Shown here: in pieces, positions 1-6,454 of the stretch
Layout: each line of letters starts with the position of its first letter
Numbering within the stretch: the stretch's first letter is position 1
DNA from: Anaerolineae bacterium
Lineage (GTDB): Bacteria; Chloroflexota; Anaerolineae; UBA1429
Direction of reading: 5' to 3'
NCBI GenBank assembly: GCA_007118555.1
Contig: SKRJ01000331.1
Coordinates: forward strand, 1 to 8,023
Length of the DNA: 8,023 nucleotides
Position numbers and translations under genes: made by a program
The notes under the pieces: model-generated
The model's input: only the letters and a program-made list of their open reading frames with translations
Databases searched by the model: none
Told to the model about the DNA's origin: nothing

Positions 1-401
1 CATGACAGGAACAGAGGAAAGCCCAGGTAGCCGATGATGCTGATGGGGATGGTAAAGGCCATGATGAGTAGCAGACACTGCATCACGGCGTTGTCGGCCC
101 TCTCCTGATCATGGGCGCCGACATAGCGGGCCACCACGGCCATGCCGCCCATGGAAAGCCCCATCATGGGCGAGATCAAGACCAGGCGCAGGGCCGTGCC
201 CATGGCCACCGCAGGAATGGCCATGCTCCCCACCTGCCCCATCCAGTAGGTGTCCAGCAGCCGGACGATGCTGTGGATAAAGGTCTCGGCCGAGGAGGGC
301 AACGCCAGGCTCAGCATCTGTCGGGGCACATTGCCCACGGTCAACTCGCGGGCTCTGGTAGGAATCGCCTCGTTTGCTGGCTGTGCAAGCTCTGTCCGCA
401 T
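1..401 (-). CDS. MATE-family efflux transporter, N-terminal part (runs off left edge)
   Basis: This is the first 133 residues of an inner-membrane MATE antiporter, a family that exports drugs or cationic metabolites in exchange for Na+ or H+. After a polar leader of about 28 residues come hydrophobic stretches near residues 29-48, 62-91 and 108-132. The family hallmarks are LDTYWMGQVG (residues 49-58), which matches the usual 'vDtifvG.lG' of helix 1-2, and VARYVGAHDQERAD (90-103), which matches 'vaRaiGagd.eeA'. MATE proteins are usually about 450 residues, so roughly 70% lies outside the window. Two in-frame ATGs are close together, at 407 and 401. I chose 401 because the GGAGG at 414-410 then sits 8 nt upstream; from 407 the gap would be only 2 nt. 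The gene is divergent from the deacetylase gene. The family call is firm, but the substrate cannot be told. Confidence 0.88.
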   Translation of the reverse strand, partial: MRTELAQPANEAIPTRARELTVGNVPRQMLSLALPSSAETFIHSIVRLLDTYWMGQVGSMAIPAVAMGTALRLVLISPMMGLSMGGMAVVARYVGAHDQERADNAVMQCLLLIMAFTIPISIIGYLGFPLFLS

Positions 402-409
402 CTGCATTA

Positions 410-414
410 CCTCC
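410..414 (-). promoter_or_regulatory. Shine-Dalgarno site of the MATE gene
   Basis: Read on the minus strand this is GGAGG. It lies 8 nt from the ATG at 401 and 2 nt from the ATG at 407, and so favours the downstream start. Confidence 0.6.
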
Positions 415-428
415 GCCAGGATGCCACG

Positions 429-458
429 ATTCTAGTCCGATTTTGCGTACTGGGCCAA
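429..458 (-). promoter_or_regulatory. Candidate sigma-70 promoter of the MATE gene
   Basis: On the minus strand a TTGGCC (458-453) and a TAGAAT (434-429) are separated by 18 bp. That gives 4/6 and 5/6 matches to the -35 and -10 consensus. Transcription would begin near 422, leaving a short leader that contains the GGAGG. The -35 hexamer lies inside the 11-bp palindrome GGCCAATGGCC (453-463), which could be an operator. This is sequence inspection only. Confidence 0.45.
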
Positions 459-527
459 TGGCCACGCCCTTGGAGCTGGGGGGGATGCGGCGGATTTCGT
501 CGCTTTCGGCCGTCGAAAAGACTCGCG

Positions 528-533
528 TATAAT
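528..533 (+). promoter_or_regulatory. -10 element (TATAAT) of the deacetylase/yhaM operon
   Basis: A perfect TATAAT stands 35 bp before the TTG start, which predicts transcription from about 540 and a leader of about 29 nt. The matching -35 region is poor: at 17 bp spacing it reads TTCGGC (505-510). An inverted repeat, TTTCG-N5-CGAAA (504-518), covers that position. The promoter may therefore rely on an activator or be repressor-controlled, which is an inference. Confidence 0.5.
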
Positions 534-568
534 ACCCTTATGCGATAGCTGGAAAGAGAGCAGAACGT

Positions 569-1648
569 TTGAACCGCGTGGGCTATGTCTACGACCCAAT
601 ATACCTCGACCATATCACGGGCAACCATCCGGAGAACCCCAGCCGCCTCGAGGCGGTGAGGGAGTATCTGGCCGCGACCGGCATTTTGCAGCGTCTGGTT
701 CCGATCCCCGCCATGGCCGCCACCGAGCAGGACCTGCTGCGCGTGCACACCGAGCGCATGGTGCGTCAGGTCGCCAATCTTTCGGGCCGGGGCGGCGGTC
801 GCATCGACATGGACACCCTGGTGAGCAGCCGATCCTACGAGGCGGCGCTCTATGCGGCGGGGGGCACCATGGCCGCGGTGCAGGCCACCGTGGACGGCCA
901 GGTGGATGCCGCGTTCGCCCTGGTGCGCCCCCCCGGACACCATGCCACGCCCCGCCAGTCGATGGGGTTCTGCCTGTTCAACAATGTGGCCGTGACGGCG
1001 CGCTGGGCCCAGGAGGTGCTGGGCATCCGGCGCATCGCCATCGTGGATTTCGATGTGCACCATGGCAACGGCACCGACGACGAGTTCGATGCGGACCCCG
1101 ATGTCTTGTTCATCTCCACCCACGAGTACCCGCTCTATCCCGGCACAGGCGATTGGCGCAGGCCCACCCACGTGCGCGGTCCGAACAACAACCTGAACAT
1201 CCCGCTGCCTGCGGAAACCGATGACGATGGCTACATGCAGGTGTTCCGCGCTTTGGTCGAGCCGGCCCTGCGTCGCCACAAGCCGGAGCTGCTTCTCGTG
1301 TCCGCCGGATACGATGGCCACTGGGCCGATCCGCTGGCCTGGCAGATGCTGTCGATCCAATGCTACTATGACATTGCCGCCTCGCTCTATGCCCTCAGCC
1401 AGGAAATTTGCCCAGGCAGGCTGGTATTTGTCCTCGAAGGCGGATATGATCTGGATGTGCTGTCGGCCGGCGTTGCATCGTCCTTTGCCGCGATGCTGGG
1501 GCTGCCGTTTGACGATCCACTGGGCCCTGCCCGCAAACAGGGCGTGGCCGTTGATCGACTGATCCGGCGCCTCGCCGAGTGGCACATGCTCGACGGTTCC
1601 AACGCCGAACCTGCCTCCCCTGACACCCGATCGTCCGACGCTACCTAG
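569..1648 (+). CDS. Class II histone deacetylase-like / acetylpolyamine amidohydrolase-type protein
   Basis: This is a Zn-dependent deacetylase of the arginase/HDAC fold, 359 residues and predicted cytoplasmic. Bacterial members remove acetyl groups from polyamines, other small amides or lysines; the substrate here is unknown. Visible motifs in order are HPENPSRL (20-27), RPPGHHA (120-126, with the active-site His pair H124/H125), GFCLFNN (133-139), DFDVHHGNGT (160-169, Zn ligands D162 and H164), STHEYPLYPGTG (183-194), SAGYDGHWADPL (245-256, third Zn ligand D249) and LEGGYDL (289-295, catalytic Tyr293). All key residues are present, so it should be active. The length fits single-domain class II HDAC homologues. 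The start is TTG: it is the only start codon directly before the conserved NRVGYVYD, and a purine-rich GGAAAGAGAG (551-560) lies 8 nt upstream. It is the first gene of an apparent operon with the yhaM-like gene. Family certain; substrate not. Confidence 0.92.
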   Translation: MNRVGYVYDPIYLDHITGNHPENPSRLEAVREYLAATGILQRLVPIPAMAATEQDLLRVHTERMVRQVANLSGRGGGRIDMDTLVSSRSYEAALYAAGGTMAAVQATVDGQVDAAFALVRPPGHHATPRQSMGFCLFNNVAVTARWAQEVLGIRRIAIVDFDVHHGNGTDDEFDADPDVLFISTHEYPLYPGTGDWRRPTHVRGPNNNLNIPLPAETDDDGYMQVFRALVEPALRRHKPELLLVSAGYDGHWADPLAWQMLSIQCYYDIAASLYALSQEICPGRLVFVLEGGYDLDVLSAGVASSFAAMLGLPFDDPLGPARKQGVAVDRLIRRLAEWHMLDGSNAEPASPDTRSSDAT

Positions 1649-1654
1649 AAGGAG
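1649..1654 (+). promoter_or_regulatory. Shine-Dalgarno site of the yhaM-like gene
   Basis: AAGGAG lies directly after the deacetylase stop codon and 5 nt before the ATG at 1660. This supports both the start choice and translation from a shared transcript. Confidence 0.75.
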
Positions 1655-1659
1655 CCATT

Positions 1660-2628
1660 ATGCCCCGTACGCCCGTCGCACAGTTGAGCATCAACGCCAA
1701 TCTGCGGAGACAGCCCTTTTTGCTGCGCGAGAAATCGATCACTACCACCCGTTCTGGCTCGGACCTTGTGCGATTTGTCCTGGCCGATCGCTCGGGCTCG
1801 ATTCCTGCCGTGATGTTCGACACGGCGTCCTACCTGTATGATTCGCTGGAGCCCGGCCAGGGGGTCGAGATCAGCGGCCGAGTGGAGGATTTCCGAGGCT
1901 CCCTCCAGATCAAGGTCGAGCACATCACACCCGCCGACCTGGGCGACCTGTCCGATTATGTGCCCGTGGCGACGCGCCCCATCGAGGAGATGAAGCAGGA
2001 GCTGGATGGTCTGCTGGCCGGCATCCGGCAGCCCGATCTCAAGCGCCTGCTCAGGGCGATCTTTGGCGATCAGGCGCTGTACGACGGGTTCTGCCGCGCG
2101 CCCGCCGCCAAGTTCTTTCACCATGCCTGCCTGGGCGGCCTGCTGGAACACACGCTTGCGGTAGCTCGCCTGGTGGATACGGCGGCCTGGCTCTATCCCG
2201 AGATGGATCGCGATCTGGCCATGACGCTGGCCCTACTGCATGATCTGGGCAAGATCCGTGCCTATGATCACCAGAGCTTTGATCTCACCCACGAGGGTGC
2301 TCTGTTGGGGCATCTGTACATGACGGCATCCACCGTCGAGCGTACCCTCGAGGGACTGGAAGACTTTGACCAGGAACTGGCGCGGCTGGTCATCCATGGC
2401 CTGCTGGCCCACCATGGGCGTCTCGAGCACGGCTCTCCGGTGGTGCCCATGACCCTCGAAGCGATTGTTACGCATCAGGCCGACAACATGGACGCCAACG
2501 CGCGCGGCGCCATCGACCATCTGGCGCGCGCGGACATCGAGACCGAGGCCTTTACCGGTTGGAGCGACATGCACGAGACGCGCCTGTACCGCTATGGTTA
2601 TGGCGACTCGAACAACAGGAGCCGCTAG
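1660..2628 (+). CDS. yhaM: YhaM-like 3'-5' exoribonuclease (OB-fold + HD domain)
   Basis: This 322-residue protein has the layout of Bacillus YhaM (about 314 aa), a metal-dependent exonuclease that trims RNA, and also ssDNA, from the 3' end. Residues about 12-95 form an OB-fold nucleic-acid-binding domain (LVRFVLADRSGSIPAVMFD, then GVEISGRVEDFRGSLQIKV). Residues about 150-305 form an HD phosphohydrolase domain: FFHHACLGGLLEHT (152-165), LALLHDLGKI (190-199, the HD pair H194/D195), LLGHL (215-219), LLAHHG (248-253) and HQADNMDA (272-279). The C-terminal FTGWSDM (298-304) is also typical of YhaM. It follows the deacetylase gene by 11 bp with a strong ribosome binding site and has no promoter of its own that I can see. 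It ends 7 bp from the convergent SDR gene. It could instead be annotated simply as an HD-domain/OB nucleic-acid-binding hydrolase. Confidence 0.88.
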   Translation: MPRTPVAQLSINANLRRQPFLLREKSITTTRSGSDLVRFVLADRSGSIPAVMFDTASYLYDSLEPGQGVEISGRVEDFRGSLQIKVEHITPADLGDLSDYVPVATRPIEEMKQELDGLLAGIRQPDLKRLLRAIFGDQALYDGFCRAPAAKFFHHACLGGLLEHTLAVARLVDTAAWLYPEMDRDLAMTLALLHDLGKIRAYDHQSFDLTHEGALLGHLYMTASTVERTLEGLEDFDQELARLVIHGLLAHHGRLEHGSPVVPMTLEAIVTHQADNMDANARGAIDHLARADIETEAFTGWSDMHETRLYRYGYGDSNNRSR

Positions 2629-2635
2629 GCGCAGT

Positions 2636-3343
2636 TCACAAGCCGCCAGACACGGGAATCGCCGCGCCGTTGATCTCTTCGCCGACCGGGCCACAGAGCA
2701 TGAGCATGATCTCGGCGAGCGCCTCGGGGGACACCCAGTTCGAGCGATCCTGGCTGGGCCTGGTGCGGCGGTTTCGGGGCGTGTCGATCGTCCCCGGCAA
2801 GAGCACGTTCGAGCGGATCCCTTGCGCCCCGTATTCGACGGCGGTGGAGCGCGCCAGAGCCACCAGCCCGCTCTTGCTGACGTTGTAGGCCACCTGACGG
2901 GCCCGAAAGTCCTCCACCGCCATCGAGGCGATGTGGACGATGCGGCCATCGCCTGCCGCCAGCATCTGCGGCAGAACCGCCTGCGTGATGTGGATGGCGG
3001 TGATCAGATTCATGTGCAGCATCTCATCCCATTGCGCCTGCGTGACGTCGGCCAGCCCCACGCCGCCAGCCCAGCCCCCCGCCAGGTTCAGCAGGCCATC
3101 AATGCGCCCCCAGGCATCGATCACGCTCTGTACCAGGGCGCCGGTCTGTTCGCGATCCAGCAGATCGGCGGCATGCACCAGAGTACGATCGGACTCGCCC
3201 TCCAGCGTAGCGGCCAGCTCCTCCAGTGCCTCCGTGTTGCGGCCGGTCAGGGCCACCCGATAGCCTGCGTGGGCAAAGACCGGAGCCGTGGCATGGCCCA
3301 GCCCACCGCTGGCCCCCGTGATAAGAACGACCTTGTCCTGCAT
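2636..3343 (-). CDS. Short-chain dehydrogenase/reductase (SDR), classical type
   Basis: This is a 235-residue NAD(P)-dependent oxidoreductase, predicted cytoplasmic, with the typical length of a classical SDR. It has the nucleotide-binding TGASGGLG (9-16), TGRN (33-36; the Arg after the second beta strand hints at NADPH preference), NLAGG (86-90, the NAG-type motif), Asn112, the active-site Ser140 in HIASM, and the YxxxK pair Tyr153/Lys157 in YNVSK. PGTIDTP (183-189) follows the catalytic region, and a C-terminal INGAAIPVSGG matches the family end. The catalytic set is complete. The start at 3343 is preferred over an upstream in-frame ATG at 3361 because GGGGAGG stands 6 nt before it and the Rossmann strand begins at once. 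It is convergent with yhaM and divergent from the DUF362 gene, so probably a single-gene unit. The substrate cannot be predicted. Confidence 0.9.
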   Translation of the reverse strand: MQDKVVLITGASGGLGHATAPVFAHAGYRVALTGRNTEALEELAATLEGESDRTLVHAADLLDREQTGALVQSVIDAWGRIDGLLNLAGGWAGGVGLADVTQAQWDEMLHMNLITAIHITQAVLPQMLAAGDGRIVHIASMAVEDFRARQVAYNVSKSGLVALARSTAVEYGAQGIRSNVLLPGTIDTPRNRRTRPSQDRSNWVSPEALAEIMLMLCGPVGEEINGAAIPVSGGL

Positions 3344-3349
3344 AGCGCA

Positions 3350-3356
3350 CCTCCCC
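3350..3356 (-). promoter_or_regulatory. Shine-Dalgarno site of the SDR gene
   Basis: On the minus strand this reads GGGGAGG, 6 nt before the ATG at 3343. It decides the start in favour of MQDKVVLITG rather than the longer reading from 3361. Confidence 0.75.
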
Positions 3357-3389
3357 GGCATCGTGCTTTGGACTCTTGTGACTGTCTCT

Positions 3390-3395
3390 ATTCTA
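3390..3395 (-). promoter_or_regulatory. Candidate -10 element of the SDR gene
   Basis: On the minus strand this reads TAGAAT, 46 bp before the start codon. The hexamer 17 bp further upstream is TGGCGC (3418-3413), a weak -35. The same -10 hexamer occurs in the candidate MATE and DUF362 promoters. Confidence 0.35.
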
Positions 3396-3480
3396 GATCA
3401 GGTCAGCATGCAGCGCCAGACCGCTTTCGTCTTTTCCTTGCCTTGGCGCTCCGGTTGTCCTGATAACGCTGTTGACCGCT

Positions 3481-3509
3481 TTGACGGCGCTTCCACCACA
3501 CGGTAGAAT
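3481..3509 (+). promoter_or_regulatory. Sigma-70-type promoter of the DUF362/binding-protein operon
   Basis: TTGACG (3481-3486) and TAGAAT (3504-3509) are separated by exactly 17 bp, each matching 5/6 of the consensus. Transcription would start near 3516, giving a leader of about 60 nt. This is the best promoter in the window. A near-copy of the -35 element, TTGACC (3472-3477), lies 9 bp upstream in tandem, but it has no matching -10. Confidence 0.65.
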
Positions 3510-3575
3510 CCGATTGCGTCGAGCTCGGAACTGCCCACGAGCTTGCGCCAGTACACCTCAAGGGAGTGTTATAGA

Positions 3576-4682
3576 ATGACCAGCCGCGCGCGAGTGGCCG
3601 TGCTCAAGACGAGTCCCGAGACTGTTCTACAGGATTATGATCGCCTGTTCACCCTGGCAGAGGCCGAACGCTACCTGCCCCAGGATGACACCGTGATCCT
3701 CAAGGACAATATCTCGTGGCATTACCCGCTACCCAGCGCGAACACCACGCCCTGGCAGCTGGAGGGCACCATCCTGGCGCTGCAAGAGCGGGGCTATGAG
3801 AATCAGGTGTGCGTCCAGAACCGCACGGTGGTGACAAACGCCTTCAAAGGCGAGGATCTCAACAACTATGTGCCGATCTTTCGCCGCTACAACATCCCTG
3901 TGCTGTACAATTTCAAGGACTGTGACATCAAGTGGGAGTTCTACGAGCCCCAGGCCGAGATGAACGTCCTGCCGCAGATCTACCCCGAGGGGATCATGAT
4001 CCCCGAGTATTTCAAGGGCAAGAGCATCGTGCATCTGCCCACCGTCAAGTGCCATATCTATACCACGACCACGGGCGCCATGAAGAACGCCTTTGGCGGC
4101 TTGCTCAACACCAAGCGCCACTATACCCACTCGTGGATTCACGAGACGTTGGTGGATCTGCTCAAGATCCAGCAAGAGATTCACAGCGGCATCTTTGCCG
4201 TGATGGACGGGACGACAGCCGGCAACGGCACCGGCCCCCGCATCATGGACCCGGTGGTCAAGAATGTGATTCTGGCCAGCGGCGATCAGGTGGCCATCGA
4301 TGCTATCGCCGCCAAGCTCATGGGCTTTGACCCGTTCGACATCGGCTATATCCGCCTGGCTCACGAGCAGGGTCTGGGCGTGGGCGACCCCCGCGAGATC
4401 GAGGTGGTGGGCGATGATATCGCGGGAGAGAACTGGGGCTTTCGCGTCGGCGTGAACTTTCACCGCGCCATGGGCTGGCTCTCCTGGTACGGACCCACCA
4501 AGGTCCTGCAAAAGCTGCTCTTTCGGACGCCTCTGGTGCATGGAACCACCTTCATGTCCGAGGCCTATCACGACTATTACCGCTGGCCCCTGAAAGAGCG
4601 CCATGTATATGATCATTGGCGCGAGACAACGACGTGGGGCCGGCTCTTTGACCGGTATCTGCAACAGGGGCATCTTCGCTAG
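3576..4682 (+). CDS. DUF362 domain protein, function unknown
   Basis: This 368-residue protein has no signal peptide or membrane segment. It belongs to DUF362 (PF04015), a family sometimes found in iron-sulphur proteins. Matching features are VILKDNISWHY (40-50, the family's 'K.N' strand), a Thr-Pro-containing helix start (NTTPWQLEGTI, 56-66), VHLPTVKCH (152-160), TTGAMKNAFGG (165-175, the most conserved block), MDGTTAGNGTGP (210-221) and ILASGDQVAIDAIAAKLMG (232-250). There is no C-terminal CxxCxxC ferredoxin motif; the only cysteines are C79, C116 and C159. The C-terminal 80 residues are rich in Trp, Tyr and His and lie outside the recognisable core. The ATG at 3576 follows AGGGAG by 9 nt, which favours it over an in-frame ATG at 3543. 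The gene has a strong promoter and is followed 37 bp later by a solute-binding protein gene. No function can be assigned. Confidence 0.82.
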   Translation: MTSRARVAVLKTSPETVLQDYDRLFTLAEAERYLPQDDTVILKDNISWHYPLPSANTTPWQLEGTILALQERGYENQVCVQNRTVVTNAFKGEDLNNYVPIFRRYNIPVLYNFKDCDIKWEFYEPQAEMNVLPQIYPEGIMIPEYFKGKSIVHLPTVKCHIYTTTTGAMKNAFGGLLNTKRHYTHSWIHETLVDLLKIQQEIHSGIFAVMDGTTAGNGTGPRIMDPVVKNVILASGDQVAIDAIAAKLMGFDPFDIGYIRLAHEQGLGVGDPREIEVVGDDIAGENWGFRVGVNFHRAMGWLSWYGPTKVLQKLLFRTPLVHGTTFMSEAYHDYYRWPLKERHVYDHWRETTTWGRLFDRYLQQGHLR

Positions 4683-4719
4683 ACAGAGGCGTTGGCGAAC
4701 TGCCAGGATCGAGTGTGTC

Positions 4720-6204
4720 ATGGCGACCTTGAGCCGCCGCAGGTTCATCAAGCGCATGCTCGGCACCGCCGCCGCCAGCTTGACGGCAGCGGTGACGGGT
4801 GGCTGTCGTATGCAAGAGACCCAGGAACCGCCGCCCGATCCGCAGCCTGCGCCCACCAGTACGCTGCCCACCGCCGCGACTCCCCTCGTCGCCGAGATCC
4901 CCCGCATCATCGAGCCCACCCCGTCGCCAAGGTCCCCCGCGCGGACCACGCCCTTTACGATGCCATCGCCTGGCACGGCCACAGCCACCCCCGCCCCTGT
5001 TCCGCCTGTAACTCTGCGTGCCGACGTTCTCAACTATGGGTGGACCCGACTTGCCCAGCAGATGACCGAGACCTTTCAGGACGCCCACCCCCAGATCACT
5101 CTCCAATGGCGCAGTGTCTCGGATTGGCGCGACTATCCCGACCGGGTGGCCATTCTGCGGGCATCGGGCCAGTTGGGCGATCTCATCGAGTCGCCCTGCG
5201 CGACCCTCACGGCTGCCTGGGCGCTGGATGGGCTGGCAGCCGACCTGACCCCTCTGATCGAGGCCGATGGCTATGATACGAGCAGCCTCTTTGCCGGGGC
5301 CATGGCCGCCTTTGCCCGGGATGGCCGACAGGTGGGGCTGCCCCTGGTGGCACACGGTAGCGAGCATCTGCTGCTATACGATGAGGAACTGCTGGCGGGG
5401 GCCGGCGTATCGACGCCGGGCGAGATCGCGACGCTCGATGACCTGGCGAACATCGCCCAAGCGGTGGGGCACCGTGGTCACGGGCTATGGGGGCATGTTC
5501 TCCCCACGCGCCTGCCAGATGCCTTTCCTCTCCTGCGCGCCTTTGGGGCCGACCTTTTCGACGGGACGGGCGCCCGCTGCACTCTGGATGCGCCCGAGGG
5601 CCGCGCTTTTCTCGTGTGGCTGCATCACCAGATCGTCCAGGCGCGGGCGGCGCCGTCGGCTCGCGAGATCGAGCGGGGGCCCACGGCCATGTGGCAGGCC
5701 GGGCGGGTTGCCATGCTGCACACCAATCTGCGCCATGCGGTAGCCCTCCAGGACATGCAACCCGAGCGCCAGATCGGGGTCCTGCCCCTGCCGCCCATGC
5801 CCGAGAGCGCGCGAGCACCGGCGGTCATGGCCGGTGTTGGCTACTGCATTCCCGCCACGAGCCGCCAGGCCGTAGCGGCGCTCCAATGGATCAAGTTCAT
5901 GCTGCGCGACGAGGTGGGCGTGCGCCTGTTCGCAGAGGGCCATGCCGAGCCGGGCAGCCGCATCTCGTGCTGGAGCGATCCCCAGGTGCAGAGCCGGTTC
6001 GCCGCCAGCGCTCCGATCGCCGAGGTGCTGAGGCATGCGGCGCCTGAACGCATACCGGCCAATCTGGCCACAGAGCGCTGCTATCGGGTATGGAACGCCC
6101 ATGTGCCGCGGATGCTGGATGGCGCCCTTTCGCCCGATGAAGCGGCGTCTCGGATTGCGGTCGCCATACGGGAGATCATTGGCGAGGAGCCCCCGACCGA
6201 CTAG
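4720..6204 (+). CDS. Tat-type lipoprotein, family 1 ABC extracellular solute-binding protein
   Basis: This 494-residue protein resembles the sugar/oligosaccharide binding component of ABC importers. The N-terminus carries a twin-arginine motif, SRRRFIK (5-11), a short hydrophobic core (14-26) and a lipobox-like VTGGC with Cys29 as the likely lipidated residue. Export is therefore expected through Tat, with anchoring on the outer face of the membrane. Residues 30-97 are a Pro/Thr/Ala-rich linker. From about 98 the binding domain follows: NYGWTRLAQQMTETFQDAHP (105-124), GQLGDLIE (150-157), GRQVGLPL (202-209), LLLYDEELLAGAGV (217-230), MWQAGRVAML (324-333), GVGYCIPATS (372-381) and ALQWIKFML (387-395). 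The ATG at 4720 was chosen because the Tat motif starts there; an upstream in-frame ATG at 4603 would lie inside the DUF362 gene. The ribosome site is weak (AGGA, 11 nt away). No permease or ATPase gene is adjacent. Ligand unknown. Confidence 0.88.
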   Translation: MATLSRRRFIKRMLGTAAASLTAAVTGGCRMQETQEPPPDPQPAPTSTLPTAATPLVAEIPRIIEPTPSPRSPARTTPFTMPSPGTATATPAPVPPVTLRADVLNYGWTRLAQQMTETFQDAHPQITLQWRSVSDWRDYPDRVAILRASGQLGDLIESPCATLTAAWALDGLAADLTPLIEADGYDTSSLFAGAMAAFARDGRQVGLPLVAHGSEHLLLYDEELLAGAGVSTPGEIATLDDLANIAQAVGHRGHGLWGHVLPTRLPDAFPLLRAFGADLFDGTGARCTLDAPEGRAFLVWLHHQIVQARAAPSAREIERGPTAMWQAGRVAMLHTNLRHAVALQDMQPERQIGVLPLPPMPESARAPAVMAGVGYCIPATSRQAVAALQWIKFMLRDEVGVRLFAEGHAEPGSRISCWSDPQVQSRFAASAPIAEVLRHAAPERIPANLATERCYRVWNAHVPRMLDGALSPDEAASRIAVAIREIIGEEPPTD

Positions 6205-6314
6205 GGAGGCGAGGCCCTCGTGCCCCACTCGATACCGCTCTGGGCGCCCAAGGCGATTCGGATCATGCGGCCCCAGAACGAACTGTTGACGGTCCTTGTT
6301 TGCTCATGGTGAGT

Positions 6315-6332
6315 TCAGACCGATGGGTCTGA
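6315..6332. other. Small perfect hairpin in the binding-protein/pyrG spacer
   Basis: TCAGACC (6315-6321) and GGTCTGA (6326-6332) form a 7-bp stem with a 4-nt loop. No T-run follows on either strand, so it is not a classic terminator. A weaker stem, CCTCG/CGAGG, follows at 6342-6359. It may help to end or stabilise the binding-protein transcript. The rest of the spacer (6205-6401) holds nothing I recognise. Confidence 0.3.
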
Positions 6333-6401
6333 GTGTAGCCGCCTCGGCTTGGGGCGAGGAACATACCAAGAAGGTGCCCTCCGCGCATCGAAGAAGGTGA
6401 T

Positions 6402-6442
6402 AAAAAAGGCCGTCCGTGGGCACTCGGACCCATGGACGGCCT
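6402..6442 (-). terminator. Intrinsic terminator of pyrG
   Basis: Read on the minus strand, AGGCCGTCC (6442-6434) pairs perfectly with GGACGGCCT (6415-6407). The inner part continues, after one C-A mismatch, with four further pairs around an 8-nt loop. A run of six T follows directly (6407-6402). It begins 12 nt after the pyrG stop codon. On the plus strand the hairpin also forms but lacks a T-run, so it is a one-way terminator that might weakly impede transcripts coming from the binding-protein gene. Confidence 0.88.
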
Positions 6443-6454
6443 GGGACCGACGCG

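Noticed and set aside
407..1585. A 392-codon open frame on the minus strand opposite the deacetylase gene
   Set aside because: It lies fully antisense to a gene with all family motifs intact. Its translation is low-complexity Gly/His/Arg-rich with no recognisable domain. Long antisense frames are expected at this GC content.
2465..3463. A 332-codon plus-strand frame across the end of yhaM and the whole SDR gene
   Set aside because: It overlaps the YhaM C-terminus in another frame and is antisense to a complete SDR with catalytic Ser, Tyr and Lys. Its translation resembles nothing.
3472..3486. Tandem TTGACCGCT/TTGACGGCG as a possible direct-repeat operator or second promoter
   Set aside because: The first copy has no -10 at a usable distance. 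Two near-copies of 9 bp are too little to call an operator without comparative data.
3729..5033. A 434-codon minus-strand frame opposite DUF362 and the binding-protein gene
   Set aside because: It spans two real genes and the gap between them, shows no domain, and has no ribosome site. It is a by-product of GC-rich third positions.
6220..6312. A 30-codon frame starting with GTG after the binding-protein gene
   Set aside because: A GGGAGG lies upstream (6204-6209), so translation is possible. However, the peptide is short, resembles nothing known, and open frames of this size are common by chance.
6407..6442. The pyrG hairpin as a two-way terminator
   Set aside because: Only the minus-strand reading has a T-run. 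After the plus-strand stem comes GGGACCGAC, so efficient intrinsic termination of the binding-protein transcript is not supported.
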